Below are positions 36,722 through 46,175 of a DNA stretch of 64,000 nucleotides, piece by piece. Under the pieces are notes generated by a model that saw nothing but the letters and a program-made list of their open reading frames with translations, was not told the origin of the DNA and did no database searches. This DNA comes from Nitrospirales bacterium (GTDB lineage: Bacteria > Nitrospirota > Nitrospiria > Nitrospirales > UBA8639). The first letter of the stretch is position 1. Each line of letters opens with the position of its first letter. Both the position numbers and the translations under genes were made by a program. Location: contig BQIV01000002.1 of the NCBI GenBank assembly GCA_021604005.1, positions 124,001 to 188,000 of the forward strand. Reading direction: 5' to 3'.

Positions 36722-38185
36722 TTAGAAAGACGTCACAGGGTCCGTGTCTCGGCCGGTTCGATTGGCGACAACCTCTGCCAATGACTTCTTTTTAAGTTTT
36801 TCAATAAGAGTCGTACGATTGATGTGAAGCAGTTGAGCCGCCTTACTTTTCACCCAATTTGTTCGTTCAAGGGCCTCAAGAATTAACCGATTTTCGAATT
36901 CTTCCACGGTTGACGAAAGATTGATGCCTCCAACTGGAATCGCTGCCGAGACATTGGCCGCCGGAACGGCGTGAGGGGAGCGAATTTTTTCAGGCAGATC
37001 GGTTAACTCAATTTGACCATCTCGTTTGAGGATGGCCATCCGTTCAATAATATTTCCCAGCTCTCGAACGTTTCCAGGCCATTGGTAGTTGCACAACAAC
37101 GTCATCGCCTCTGGGGAAATTCCTGTTAATTTTGATGACCGTCGTTCATTAAAAAGATTCATAAAATGTTCAATCAACAAAGGAATATCTTCCGAACGGT
37201 GTCGCAACGGCGGAACCACGATGGGAACGACATTCAAGCGATAGTAGAGATCCTCACGAAATTGTTTGTTGGCCACCAATTCCTCTAAATCCTGATTGGT
37301 CGCTGCAATCACCCTCGCATCGGCGTTGTAGGTGCGTGTTCCGCCCACGCGCTCAAATGTTTTCTCTTGCAGTACACGGAGTAATTTGACTTGTAACGGA
37401 GGACTGAGATCGCCGATTTCATCAAGAAATATCGTTCCACCCGCCGCCAACTCAAATCGTCCTACACGCGTGGCGACCGCCCCGGTAAACGCACCTTTTT
37501 CATGGCCAAACAACTCACTTTCGAGTAAGGCTTCCGGAATTGCACCGCAATTCACTGGGATCAGACACCCCTTGCGGCGATTGCTATGAAAGTGGGTCGT
37601 TTGCGCAATCAACTCCTTCCCGGTTCCGCTTTCTCCTAAAATGAGGACCGTACTATCCGTATCTGCCACACATTCAATGAGCCGGAAGACTTCCTTCATC
37701 ACCTCGCTTGAACTAATGAGCTTGCCCAACCCAAACTGCCCTTTGACTGTCCGGCGTAACTCCACATTTTCATTCCGTAACGACTGAACGCGTAATGCAC
37801 TTTCGATTGTGGCACTGAGCACTTCAACGGAAAACGGTTTCTGCAAGAAGTCAAAGGCTCCAGCTTTGATCGCTTTCACCGCCATCTCCACAGATCCAAA
37901 TCCCGTCATGACAATCGTCACCGGTGGCGACGGCAAATCGGCCAGCTGTTCAACCAGTTCAATCCCATTGATGCCAGGGACCATGACATCCGTTAATAGA
38001 ATATCAAATGGCGATTGTTGCAACAGAGAAAAGGCTTCGGTTCCCGACTCGGCTTCGACAACCTGATGGCCTTCGTCTTGGAGTTGCGCGCTGAGAGCTT
38101 CCCGCACATCTTTTTCATCTTCAACGAGTAAAACCTGTGCATGCGAAAGACTTTGCGTGGACGTATGTGCGTCAGAAGAGCCCAT
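36722..38185 (-). CDS. Sigma-54-dependent response regulator (NtrC family)
   Basis: 487 residues from the ATG at 38185 (AGGAGG four bases upstream). It has a full receiver (LLVEDEKDVREALSAQLQDE, acceptor in ILLTDVMVPGINGIEL), AAA+ domain with GESGTGKEL and GAFTGA, and Fis-type HTH (NWVKSKAAQLLHINRTTLIE). With the first regulator and kinase it may form the top of the flagellar cascade, as FleQ/FlrA does, but the intact receiver argues against direct FleQ orthology. It is separated by 250 bases from the TPR gene. Confidence 0.87.
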   Translation of the reverse strand: MGSSDAHTSTQSLSHAQVLLVEDEKDVREALSAQLQDEGHQVVEAESGTEAFSLLQQSPFDILLTDVMVPGINGIELVEQLADLPSPPVTIVMTGFGSVEMAVKAIKAGAFDFLQKPFSVEVLSATIESALRVQSLRNENVELRRTVKGQFGLGKLISSSEVMKEVFRLIECVADTDSTVLILGESGTGKELIAQTTHFHSNRRKGCLIPVNCGAIPEALLESELFGHEKGAFTGAVATRVGRFELAAGGTIFLDEIGDLSPPLQVKLLRVLQEKTFERVGGTRTYNADARVIAATNQDLEELVANKQFREDLYYRLNVVPIVVPPLRHRSEDIPLLIEHFMNLFNERRSSKLTGISPEAMTLLCNYQWPGNVRELGNIIERMAILKRDGQIELTDLPEKIRSPHAVPAANVSAAIPVGGINLSSTVEEFENRLILEALERTNWVKSKAAQLLHINRTTLIEKLKKKSLAEVVANRTGRDTDPVTSF

Positions 38186-38521
38186 AAACCCTCCTATTTT
38201 CAATTCTGTTCACAGAAAAACTCGAAATACGTAAACAAAACAACAGGAATTGGCTGATAGCTAACATTATTTGTGCAACAAAGGTCAAGTCAACGGGCAG
38301 ATATACCAGATGTTTCCCGATATGCGAAGCCTCGGATCACGTGACTCCATTTCTTGAAAATAGGAGATATCACAAAGACATACATTCTCCAAATACTGGA
38401 GTTTTTTGTTGTATAGAGTCTTTCGACCCCTCAAGAAGTCGGGACAACCGACCGAAAGGTATTGAGAGACATCAGGGAAAACCCTAAAACGTGCTTCATT
38501 TTTGCTTACTCGAAGGAGAGT
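38186..38521. other. Intergenic region between divergent genes
   Basis: 336 bases between the NtrC-type gene (leftward) and the small rightward ORF. It must hold both promoters, but I see no convincing -35/-10 or -24/-12 site and no repeat. Confidence 0.5.
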
Positions 38522-38737
38522 ATGGTGCCCGAGAAAACCTCAATGCCGATTTTCATATTGTTCGATACGAAAACCGGCTATCTCTACGGACATCTTTTCG
38601 CCACAGGTCCTGAAGACCCCTTTCTGCATGAAGTCGTGGAATGGTGGGGGGCCCATTGCTCAATGAGTCCTATTGGCGTCGACTATCCAGGCTTAACCCA
38701 AACCAGTCTCACCACCAATATGCTCTCTTCCAACTAA
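38522..38737 (+). CDS. Small protein of unknown function (71 aa)
   Basis: ATG with a strong AAGGAG three to eight bases upstream. The protein (MVPEKTSMPIFILFDTKTGY, then LYGHLFATGPEDPFLHEVVE) has a compact, ordered look with a WWGAHCSM motif and no membrane segment. It is the only rightward gene between 1 and 47249. I do not recognise it. The strong ribosome-binding site is the main reason to accept it. Confidence 0.5.
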   Translation: MVPEKTSMPIFILFDTKTGYLYGHLFATGPEDPFLHEVVEWWGAHCSMSPIGVDYPGLTQTSLTTNMLSSN

Positions 38738-38747
38738 ACGCCGAAAA

Positions 38748-38848
38748 CAATTCACATTGCACAATGTAACGTGTAAAGTGCCGGATTAATAAAAAGCTTG
38801 ACCTTTTCGTTAATTTTGCATTTTAAATTTTTCACTTTGCATTTTTGG
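38748..38848. repeat. Heptanucleotide element, A/T-rich variant
   Basis: Starts with CATTGCACAATGTAACGTG and ends with AATTTTGCATTTTAAATTT and TTCACTTTGCATTTTT. The two halves are opposite in sense around a core near AAAAAGCTTGACC. It lies between the small ORF and the secreted-protein gene. Confidence 0.6.
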
Positions 38849-38857
38849 CCGTTCTCG

Positions 38858-39523
38858 TCACTCCCGAAGTTCCGTCCACATGGCAAGGCCAGACCTGAAG
38901 AGTAATTGCCTATCAGGGAAGCGTAGAATGACAATATTATCGTTGCCCTGACTTGAGACCATCTCTTGTGAGATTGGAAGATCTTTCGAGAAAAACCCAC
39001 CGGTAAATGCAGAAAACCCCAAGACTTGATTGGCGGTAATCAGCACGGCGACGTGATCTTTCACGATCACATGACGAAGCGCTTCTCGCGGACGCAACTC
39101 CTGCACCTTCCACCGGCCGACTTCCCCTTGAAAACCATACACACGTCGTTCCCCCACGACCAGAATCAACCGTGGAGTCACATAGGCTTCCAGTACTTGC
39201 TCAGACACGTCTAATTTCTGCGTGCTCCAACGCTGCAAGGCGCCGGAATAGCCGAGTAAGCGCAACGATGTCTGAACGTAACCCGTAACCCCTTTTGCTT
39301 GAAGTTTCTCAATGTCTTCCCCTGCAGCCAAAGGAATTCGGGCGATGCCTTCCCCACGATGAATGCCTAAGACCCGCCCTTTGCTTACTGTCACGTCCAC
39401 TTGATCCGTGAGACGCTCTTGTGCCCACACATCGGCACTCGGGAACGCCAAGGCACAACCCAATGAGAGAACCGCCCCTCGAACTAGGTGTGTATGCATT
39501 GTGTCTCGTATATTATTTTTCAT
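38858..39523 (-). CDS. Secreted protein of unknown function
   Basis: 221 residues with a signal peptide (HLVRGAVLSLGCALAFPSAD, cleavage after VWA). The mature part is beta-rich with alternating charged and hydrophobic residues (LILVVGERRVYGFQGEVGRW, then HVIVKDHVAVLITANQVLGF), which suggests a beta-propeller-like or sandwich fold. It follows lptD by 24 bases in the same direction, so an envelope role is possible. I do not recognise the family. Confidence 0.7.
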   Translation of the reverse strand: MKNNIRDTMHTHLVRGAVLSLGCALAFPSADVWAQERLTDQVDVTVSKGRVLGIHRGEGIARIPLAAGEDIEKLQAKGVTGYVQTSLRLLGYSGALQRWSTQKLDVSEQVLEAYVTPRLILVVGERRVYGFQGEVGRWKVQELRPREALRHVIVKDHVAVLITANQVLGFSAFTGGFFSKDLPISQEMVSSQGNDNIVILRFPDRQLLFRSGLAMWTELRE

Positions 39524-39547
39524 CGTCGCAATACATGTGAAAGTAGG

Positions 39548-41818
39548 TTACAGAGAAGAAGACCATGGCACTCCCTTATCGTCACCAATAAACAATGGTC
39601 CCAAAATTGTGGACATTAATTCCTGGCCAATTCCTGCTCCACTCCATAGCCCGGTCAGACTAAAGACGAAATTGAACTGTGTGCGGTCCGGAAATTCAAT
39701 ATAATACAAGCCGAAAGAAAAGCAACGGCATGGATTCTGGTAAAGCCCGACAATATCCAACTCGGAATTCTCATTGCGTCGAACATCGCGAAACACCCTT
39801 GCTCCCACGGACAACCCGAGGGGAAGCCGAACGGCACCACCGGCCGTCAAAAAGAAAATTTCCTCTTGAGGAGCCAACACCTCGTTAAACGAAATGGAAT
39901 TCCAAATATCGCCCCGTCGCACTCGCGCGCCAGATCGGGTATAGCGTTGGCCAACTTCAGCATACCACGTTTGATGAGCTTGCAAACGAAAATCCGTATT
40001 CCACTGACTGAACTGTTCACGGTTCGGGTCATAAAATGCATCGATCGACATCCGAAAATCAGAAAATAGCGAAGAAAAACTAATTGGCCTATTGAATGTT
40101 GCCCGCCCCCAAATATCGGAAAACAACTCAGCTTCTCCCGGTGGATCTCCCACGTGATAACTTTGTGCCACAAGCAAATCAAGCCATGGACCAGATCCAC
40201 CAGTCATACTCTGTTCGCTTAATCGCGTATTCAACGAATAGGTGAGCAAACTCTTTTTGATGAGATCATCCGTGGCATCAATCAGCACCAGCTCTGATTG
40301 ATCAGTTGGGGGAACAAACTCGTAGATGACCCGCGGTTCGATGGAATGACGAAGTCGTGTCTGCTCATCAATCTTGAAGCGTCTGGCCAAGTAAGTATAG
40401 GCCTCCAACGACGCCCAATATGTCTCACGACTTTTCACTTTATTCGAGTTCAGGCCACGAGTATACGCCACTTCTCGAAGTTTGACTTGCGGCTTGAAGC
40501 CCAACACGTTTCCAAGATGGAGCCCATTGAGTGCGACTCCCGGTAACAGATCCATACGACTGACTTGAAACCCTTGTTCTCTGAAAAAATGAACAAATGT
40601 CGATGTCATACCCACCGAAAGCGGACTCTCAAATACAGGATAATCAGGCAGAATATATCCCACCTCAGGAATTCGTTGAAAAGTAGACTTTCCTCCAGCT
40701 TCCAACGGCTGAAGATATTGTCCCAGGAGATACAGGCTCCCATGATCCAATCGTTGATTAATATTCAGAAGTGATTCTTGACTTGGCAAGGCTCGAAGAG
40801 TTCCTGAACTACTCAAATCCTGTAAAAACGAACGGTCCGTTGAATAATTAACCAGCAATTTCACAGACAGATCAGTATTCACTTCCTGAATATGTATACC
40901 GTTGATATCCGCACGGCCACGACTCTGTTCCGTATCATACAACGTACTCACCAACCAGCTTCCCTGAGACCGTCGATCAAGGATGTAGCGATATTCAAAG
41001 TCGCTACCGCCACCTCGCTTGCTGAGAATGAGCGGAGACACCGTTAAGTCCTGGCTGGGATTAATCGCCCAGAAAAAGCTCTGGCGATAGCTAAATCCAA
41101 ACACATTGTCGACCCCAACCGACGGAATTAATAAACCGGTCTTGCGATTGCTGCCTAACGGATAACGAAAGGTTGGAAGAGGAATGATCGGCACATCATT
41201 GATGTTGAACCACACGCCGTCTCCATACAAACTATCATCCCAATCGAAGTCCATATCCCGAAACGTAAAACGCCATGCTGGAATTTCCCCGTCCTTGGCA
41301 TCACAGTTGGTAAACGAACCGTCTTGCGCGCGATAATGTGTTTCGGAAAACCGACGAAGACGCTGCCCGGTAATAAACGAGTTCTTTTCCCGCATATACA
41401 CATCCCCGTCGGTAATAACTCCAGCCTCGGTATTGAGATTCAAGTCTAATTGTTCAGACCACACATCCGTATTCCGGTCTCGAAGATACACATGTCCTTT
41501 GGCGAATAAATCCCCAGAAAGCTTATGGAGTGTAACATGATCCGCCGTCAGGCGAATGGGCCCTTGAATAACAACGACCGACCCTTCAGCAACATACACC
41601 TCCGTCGTTTGATCATAATCGAGCGTATCAGCCGTAAGCTCAACCGGGGAAGAAGAAGAGGATGAAGATGATGATGAGGTGGATGCCTCCGGATACGCGT
41701 TGTCCAAGGACGTCTCTTGCGCTTGGACTTGCACAGACAAAACAAGACACGCCAACACCGTCATCCAGAAACAACACATCCGAAAAAATTGCAAGCTCAC
41801 ACTCACAGAACAACTCAT
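39548..41818 (-). CDS. lptD: LPS-assembly outer-membrane protein LptD
   Basis: 756 residues. The ATG at 41818 overlaps the folC stop as ATGA and opens a signal peptide (MTVLACLVLSVQVQA). A Ser-rich run (about ten Ser) follows, then the N-terminal beta-jellyroll (VELTADTLDYDQTTEVYVAE, LTADHVTLHKLSGDLFAKGH) and a long beta-barrel with LLIPSVGVDNVFGFSYRQSF. The size and domains are those of LptD, which inserts LPS into the outer leaflet with LptE. Conserved paired cysteines are not obvious: only a few Cys are visible. Confidence 0.9.
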   Translation of the reverse strand: MSCSVSVSLQFFRMCCFWMTVLACLVLSVQVQAQETSLDNAYPEASTSSSSSSSSSSPVELTADTLDYDQTTEVYVAEGSVVVIQGPIRLTADHVTLHKLSGDLFAKGHVYLRDRNTDVWSEQLDLNLNTEAGVITDGDVYMREKNSFITGQRLRRFSETHYRAQDGSFTNCDAKDGEIPAWRFTFRDMDFDWDDSLYGDGVWFNINDVPIIPLPTFRYPLGSNRKTGLLIPSVGVDNVFGFSYRQSFFWAINPSQDLTVSPLILSKRGGGSDFEYRYILDRRSQGSWLVSTLYDTEQSRGRADINGIHIQEVNTDLSVKLLVNYSTDRSFLQDLSSSGTLRALPSQESLLNINQRLDHGSLYLLGQYLQPLEAGGKSTFQRIPEVGYILPDYPVFESPLSVGMTSTFVHFFREQGFQVSRMDLLPGVALNGLHLGNVLGFKPQVKLREVAYTRGLNSNKVKSRETYWASLEAYTYLARRFKIDEQTRLRHSIEPRVIYEFVPPTDQSELVLIDATDDLIKKSLLTYSLNTRLSEQSMTGGSGPWLDLLVAQSYHVGDPPGEAELFSDIWGRATFNRPISFSSLFSDFRMSIDAFYDPNREQFSQWNTDFRLQAHQTWYAEVGQRYTRSGARVRRGDIWNSISFNEVLAPQEEIFFLTAGGAVRLPLGLSVGARVFRDVRRNENSELDIVGLYQNPCRCFSFGLYYIEFPDRTQFNFVFSLTGLWSGAGIGQELMSTILGPLFIGDDKGVPWSSSL

Positions 41819-43098
41819 GACAATGAAGACAGCTGACCAACCTGCATAAGATGCCGTACCTCGCCAGCCAGGAACAATGAACCGGTCACGCATATCACAT
41901 CAGAAGGCCGAGCTAACTGTTTAGCAAACGCCAAGGCCTTCGCCAACTGCGGAACTTCATACAGCGAACAAGACCCTTCCGGGACATGGGACTTCAACTC
42001 ACTGACCGTTGCCGTCCGTGGCATAGAGACTTCAGTTAAAATCAAGTGAGTGACCAACGGACACAGCACGCGAAGAAAACTGACATGATCTTTATCCTGC
42101 ATCATGGCCAGCACAACGATAAGCTGTGCATCCTCCAGTTGAAGTAAAGGCGTCAATGTGTCAACCAACACGGTGCCTGCGGCAGGGTTATGAGCGCCAT
42201 CCACAATCACGAGCGGATGCTCTTCCAGTACGTCCACCCTTCCAGGCCATACGACGGTGGACAGTGCCGATCGAATTGTTGCCTCCTGAAGAGGCATTGC
42301 CTTCAATTCGACGCAATCGAGGAGCGCCAACGCACAACCGGCATTGTACATTTGATGATGTCCGGCAAGAGAACAGGCAAGATGCGCATAGCGGGCGTTC
42401 ATTCCCTCAAAACGAAATTGCTCAGCGGTCTCAGGTACGACACGATAGTCCACTCCCAATCTATAACAGGGAGCATGACGAGAATCCGCTACGTCTCGAA
42501 TCACGGTTTCGGCTTCCACAGGCATCTTACCGAAAACGACCGGAATGTTGGCTTGAATAATTCCTGCCTTTTCAAAGGCAATATCAGAAAGTGACGTACC
42601 AAGATAGCGTTCGTGATCGTAGGCAATAGATGTAATGACGACACCGAGCGAGGAGAGAACATTTGTCGCATCAAACCGCCCGCCCATGCCCACTTCGATA
42701 ACCGCAATATCAACCGATTCATCAGCAAAATACTGAAAGGCCATGGCCGTCGTAAATTCAAAAAACGTGAGTGAGGCGGGAATTGTGGCTTGAAACTGTT
42801 GCGTGAGTTCGACCACCCGCTGTTCCGAGATCAATCGTTGATTAATTTGTATCCGTTCTCGAAAATCAACAAGGTGGGGGGAGGTATAGAGTCCGACCCG
42901 GTACCCTGCAGACTGGAGAATGTTTGCCAATATCGCCGCAGTCGAACCTTTCCCATTCGTTCCACCGACATGCAGAGTCTTGTAGCGATGCTGAGGATTG
43001 CCGAGCGTGTGTAACGCGGAATGGATCGATTCTAGCCCGAGCTTCATTCCATGGCGATGCAAACGATACAGAAATTCCGTCGTATCCTTATAGGCCAT
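41815..43098 (-). CDS. folC: Folylpolyglutamate/dihydrofolate synthase FolC
   Basis: 427 residues of the Mur ligase superfamily. The P-loop VGGTNGKGSTAAILANIL, the block GLYTSPHLVDFRERIQIN and VIEVGMGGRFDATNVL are diagnostic of FolC; LVIVDGAHNPAAGTVL is the second-domain signature. It adds glutamate to folates. accD-folC order is common in many bacteria, and lptD follows with a four-base overlap. Confidence 0.95.
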   Translation of the reverse strand: MAYKDTTEFLYRLHRHGMKLGLESIHSALHTLGNPQHRYKTLHVGGTNGKGSTAAILANILQSAGYRVGLYTSPHLVDFRERIQINQRLISEQRVVELTQQFQATIPASLTFFEFTTAMAFQYFADESVDIAVIEVGMGGRFDATNVLSSLGVVITSIAYDHERYLGTSLSDIAFEKAGIIQANIPVVFGKMPVEAETVIRDVADSRHAPCYRLGVDYRVVPETAEQFRFEGMNARYAHLACSLAGHHQMYNAGCALALLDCVELKAMPLQEATIRSALSTVVWPGRVDVLEEHPLVIVDGAHNPAAGTVLVDTLTPLLQLEDAQLIVVLAMMQDKDHVSFLRVLCPLVTHLILTEVSMPRTATVSELKSHVPEGSCSLYEVPQLAKALAFAKQLARPSDVICVTGSLFLAGEVRHLMQVGQLSSLS

Positions 43099-43218
43099 CA
43101 CATGTCACAGGGGCACAATGGCCACAAGCACAACGGAGGAATTGGAGTGAATACTCTTGAATGACACATCCATAGGAACTGATGGGGAATCACAATAAGC
43201 GTGAGGAGATGTTGTTTC

Positions 43219-44058
43219 TTACGCCATCACGTGCTGTAATAATGTATGCATTTCCGTCTTGAGATTTTTTCGAGTCACAATCCGATCAATCATCCCATGG
43301 TCAAGGAGAAATTCTGCACGTTGAAACCCTTCCGGCAACTTTTGTTTAATCGTTTGCTCTATGACACGAGGTCCGGCAAATCCAATCAACGCCTTCGGTT
43401 CGGCTAAAATAATATCCCCTAACATGGCCACACTTGCCGTCACGCCGCCAAATGTCGGATCGGTTAACAGCACAAAAAACGGAAGACCCGCTTCATGGAA
43501 TCGAGCAAGGGCCGAAGCCGTTTTGGCCATCTGCATTAACGACAGCGCGCCTTCCTGCATACGAGCCCCCCCGGATGTCGTGATCAACAGAAACGGCATT
43601 CGCGCCTCTAACGAACGATCGATCGCACGACAGATTTTTTCACCGACGACCGACCCCATGCTGCCCCCCATAAACCGGAAATCAAAAATCCCTACACCAA
43701 GGGCACGCGCTTCAATGGTACAGCGCCCCACCACAATGGCTTCTTTTTTGCCGGTTTTTTGTTGCGCGGTATAGAGTCGATCCGAATACGATACCGTATC
43801 GACAAACGAAAGGGGATCCTCGGGAACTAATTCCACATCCCACTCTTCAAAAGATCCGTGATCGACCAGAAGCTCAATACGTTCTTCCACCGATAGCGGA
43901 AAATGATAGTCACATTTCGGACAGACTTTCAGATTTCGTTCAACTTCTTTCGCATAAATAATAGCTCGACACAGATTGCACTTTAACCACATTCCCTCTA
44001 TCGCTTTTGAAGACCTCTCTTGTTCTTCTGTCGATTTTTGGCGTTTAAACCATCCCAT
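43219..44058 (-). CDS. accD: Acetyl-CoA carboxylase carboxyltransferase subunit beta
   Basis: 279 residues. An N-terminal four-Cys zinc ribbon (WLKCNLCRAIIYAK and LKVCPKCDYHFPLS) precedes the crotonase-type carboxyltransferase core with MPFLLITTSGGARMQEGALS and GFAGPRVIEQTIKQKLPEGF. It makes malonyl-CoA with AccA for fatty-acid synthesis. AAGGAG precedes the ATG. It probably heads the accD-folC-lptD operon. Confidence 0.96.
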   Translation of the reverse strand: MGWFKRQKSTEEQERSSKAIEGMWLKCNLCRAIIYAKEVERNLKVCPKCDYHFPLSVEERIELLVDHGSFEEWDVELVPEDPLSFVDTVSYSDRLYTAQQKTGKKEAIVVGRCTIEARALGVGIFDFRFMGGSMGSVVGEKICRAIDRSLEARMPFLLITTSGGARMQEGALSLMQMAKTASALARFHEAGLPFFVLLTDPTFGGVTASVAMLGDIILAEPKALIGFAGPRVIEQTIKQKLPEGFQRAEFLLDHGMIDRIVTRKNLKTEMHTLLQHVMA

Positions 44059-44578
44059 GACAACTCCTTCTCACACAAGACTCAACGAGTAGAATGGCCT
44101 GATAATTTCGGAAATATAGCGAATCCAAATAAATTCCAATCAGGAGAATACCACGAACTCCACGCGGTACCATGTTTCAATGAGCGGAAGTTATTTGAAA
44201 CGGCTATATCCGATATCTATACATGACGCGCAGCCCTCTCTGCGGAGCATGCGACCGGCAGTCATACAGCAACCACACTCTTGACCTATTGGGAACTTAC
44301 ACAACAGTCTGCACCTTATCATAGGACCAATGTCCCAGCAAGAAAGATATCTCAACCTGAGTATAAGAAACAGACAATTTGTGTGCTGAGAAATACATGT
44401 GATAAAGAGAACAATCTGTCATCAGCATTCATGAGTCCTAACGATCATCGTTCACGTATTTATAAGACCAAGAGAAAAAAAAGACAGAGCAGTTTCTCCA
44501 CATACATCTGAAGAAGACGTTGGATGAATCAGAAAGGAAGATGTCTACGGAGAGAAGGGACTAGAGAATGGGTTGCTC
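44059..44578. other. 520-base intergenic region upstream of accD
   Basis: It holds the promoter region of accD (leftward) and the downstream region of moaA. A possible TTGGAA ... TATATT pair near 44110-44140 has a short spacer and is not convincing. No repeat, RNA gene or credible ORF was seen; the open frame at 44281-44511 lacks a ribosome-binding site and family features. Confidence 0.5.
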
Positions 44579-45637
44579 TCACCCACCACGTGCATGCATT
44601 TCCAAATGCGGGTCTTGTCGAAGACGTTCGATCTCGACAAATCGTCCTCGAGTATCGACGCGTTCCAGCTCTTTGCGCTCTTCCGCACCACGATTGGTTC
44701 GGGCATTCCATGTTGAAACCAGCAACGCGCGTAATTCGTCTACCGTTGCACCGTCCCGTAGCGGTTGCCGCAGGTCGATACCTGTCTTGGCATACAAACA
44801 CAGATACCAGAGACCATCGGCAGTAAGACGGCTACGATCACAGGTAGAGCAAAATGGGAGTGTCGTGGAAGCGATAATGCCAAACGTCGTGCCGTCGAGC
44901 AGCCGGAACCTCTTAGCCGGAGCCCAGGAATCTTCAATGATTGGCTCAATGAGCCCGTAATGACGACTGAGAGTCTGTAAAATTTCCGCGCAGGAAAACA
45001 CCTTATCGACTGACCAATCGGTTGCGCCACCGACATCCATATATTCAATGAATCGCACTTCCCCACCGACCGTTTTCCCGAATTCAATCAGATCGATCAA
45101 TTCGTCGTCATTGATCCCTTTCATCGCCACCGTATCAAGTTTTAAATCGTGAAACCCAATGGCGTTCACGATGTCGATACCCTCAAGGACCTGCACAAAC
45201 GTGTTGCGCTTCGTCAGCGCTTTAAACCGGTCGGCTCGTAATGTATCAAGACTCACGGTGACTCGATGGAGCCCGGCATCATACAGAGATTGAGCTTGCT
45301 CTTTGAGAAGAATGCCATTTGTGGTGAGCGCAATGTCCTTGATCTTAGAATTCTCGCGAAGCAAGGCAATCAGGGACGGGAGATCTTTCCGCAATAACGG
45401 TTCCCCCCCCGTGATACGCACTTTGTCAACACCTACAGTCGTGAAGACATTCGTCAGACGAACAATTTCTTCAAATGTCAGCAACGTTTCACGAGGCAGC
45501 CAGACATATTCTTCTTCCGGCATGCAATACTGACAACGAAGATTACAGCGATCCGTAACGGAAACACGCAATGCCCGCAGCGGTCGCCCCATCGTATCAA
45601 CAACTGTCGGCACCGATTCTTTCACTTCCGTCTTCAT
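44579..45637 (-). CDS. moaA: GTP 3',8-cyclase MoaA (molybdopterin synthesis)
   Basis: 352 residues of the radical SAM family. The first cluster motif is SVTDRCNLRCQYCMPEE (CxxxCxxC); the second is FCSTCDRSRLTADGLWYLCL. TGGEPLLRKDLPSL is the SAM-binding GGE region. It converts GTP to the first molybdopterin intermediate. The usual C-terminal Gly-Gly activation tail is present in form: the protein ends HLEMHARGG. The first eight or so codons run into a heptad-like sequence, so the start (ATG 45637) is less sure. Confidence 0.95.
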   Translation of the reverse strand: MKTEVKESVPTVVDTMGRPLRALRVSVTDRCNLRCQYCMPEEEYVWLPRETLLTFEEIVRLTNVFTTVGVDKVRITGGEPLLRKDLPSLIALLRENSKIKDIALTTNGILLKEQAQSLYDAGLHRVTVSLDTLRADRFKALTKRNTFVQVLEGIDIVNAIGFHDLKLDTVAMKGINDDELIDLIEFGKTVGGEVRFIEYMDVGGATDWSVDKVFSCAEILQTLSRHYGLIEPIIEDSWAPAKRFRLLDGTTFGIIASTTLPFCSTCDRSRLTADGLWYLCLYAKTGIDLRQPLRDGATVDELRALLVSTWNARTNRGAEERKELERVDTRGRFVEIERLRQDPHLEMHARGG

Positions 45638-45644
45638 CTTCAAT

Positions 45645-45711
45645 ATCTTTTCACTTCTTAACTTTTCACGCTTCACTTCTCACGTCTAACGTTTCACCTT
45701 TCACGTTCTGT
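45645..45711. repeat. One-armed heptanucleotide tract between moaA and moaE
   Basis: A run of ACTTTTC, ACGCTTC, ACTTCTC, ACGTCTA, ACGTTTC, ACCTTTC, ACGTTCT, all seven bases long with AC at the start. The opposite arm is not evident. It fills the whole gap up to the moaE stop. Confidence 0.78.
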
Positions 45712-46155
45712 TCAGGGATGCTCTTCCACCCACACGTCGCCTTCCGGCGTCTCTTCCAATTTCCAAATGGGGGTAATTTTTTTCAATTCGTCGATACACC
45801 ATTCGCATGCCCTAAACGCATCGGCACGGTGCTCGGCTCCGACCACAATCAACACGACATTCTCACCAATCTCAATGGCTCCGTACCGATGCAACACCAA
45901 GACTTCTATAACATCAAAGTCCTGTAAGGCACGTTCACGAATTTCGCGTAGTTTTTTTTGAGCCATCCCTTCGTAATGTTCAAACGTGAGCAACCGCACG
46001 TCACGTCCTTTAGAGCGATCTCGCACGGTGCCCAGAAACGTCGCAATGCCACCAATGCGAGTCGAACGCGCGCGTACCCGATTGATTTCTTCATCAACCG
46101 AAAAATCTTCAGCCTGCACTCGAACCAGCATGGTCTCTTCTATTTCAACAGCCAT
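45712..46155 (-). CDS. moaE: Molybdopterin synthase catalytic subunit MoaE
   Basis: 147 residues from the ATG at 46155 with GGAGG about ten bases upstream. GGIATFLGTVRDRSKGRDVR, LTFEHYEGMAQKKLREIRER and VLHRYGAIEIGENVVLIVVG are MoaE blocks, including catalytic-region residues. It uses the MoaD thiocarboxylate to make molybdopterin. The genes run moaC-moaD-moaE-moaA in this order. Confidence 0.95.
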   Translation of the reverse strand: MAVEIEETMLVRVQAEDFSVDEEINRVRARSTRIGGIATFLGTVRDRSKGRDVRLLTFEHYEGMAQKKLREIRERALQDFDVIEVLVLHRYGAIEIGENVVLIVVGAEHRADAFRACEWCIDELKKITPIWKLEETPEGDVWVEEHP

Positions 46156-46175
46156 CGTGAAAATCCCTCCAGAGG

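Noticed and set aside
44281-44511. 76-codon frame between accD and moaA
   Set aside because: No ribosome-binding site, odd composition and no recognisable features.
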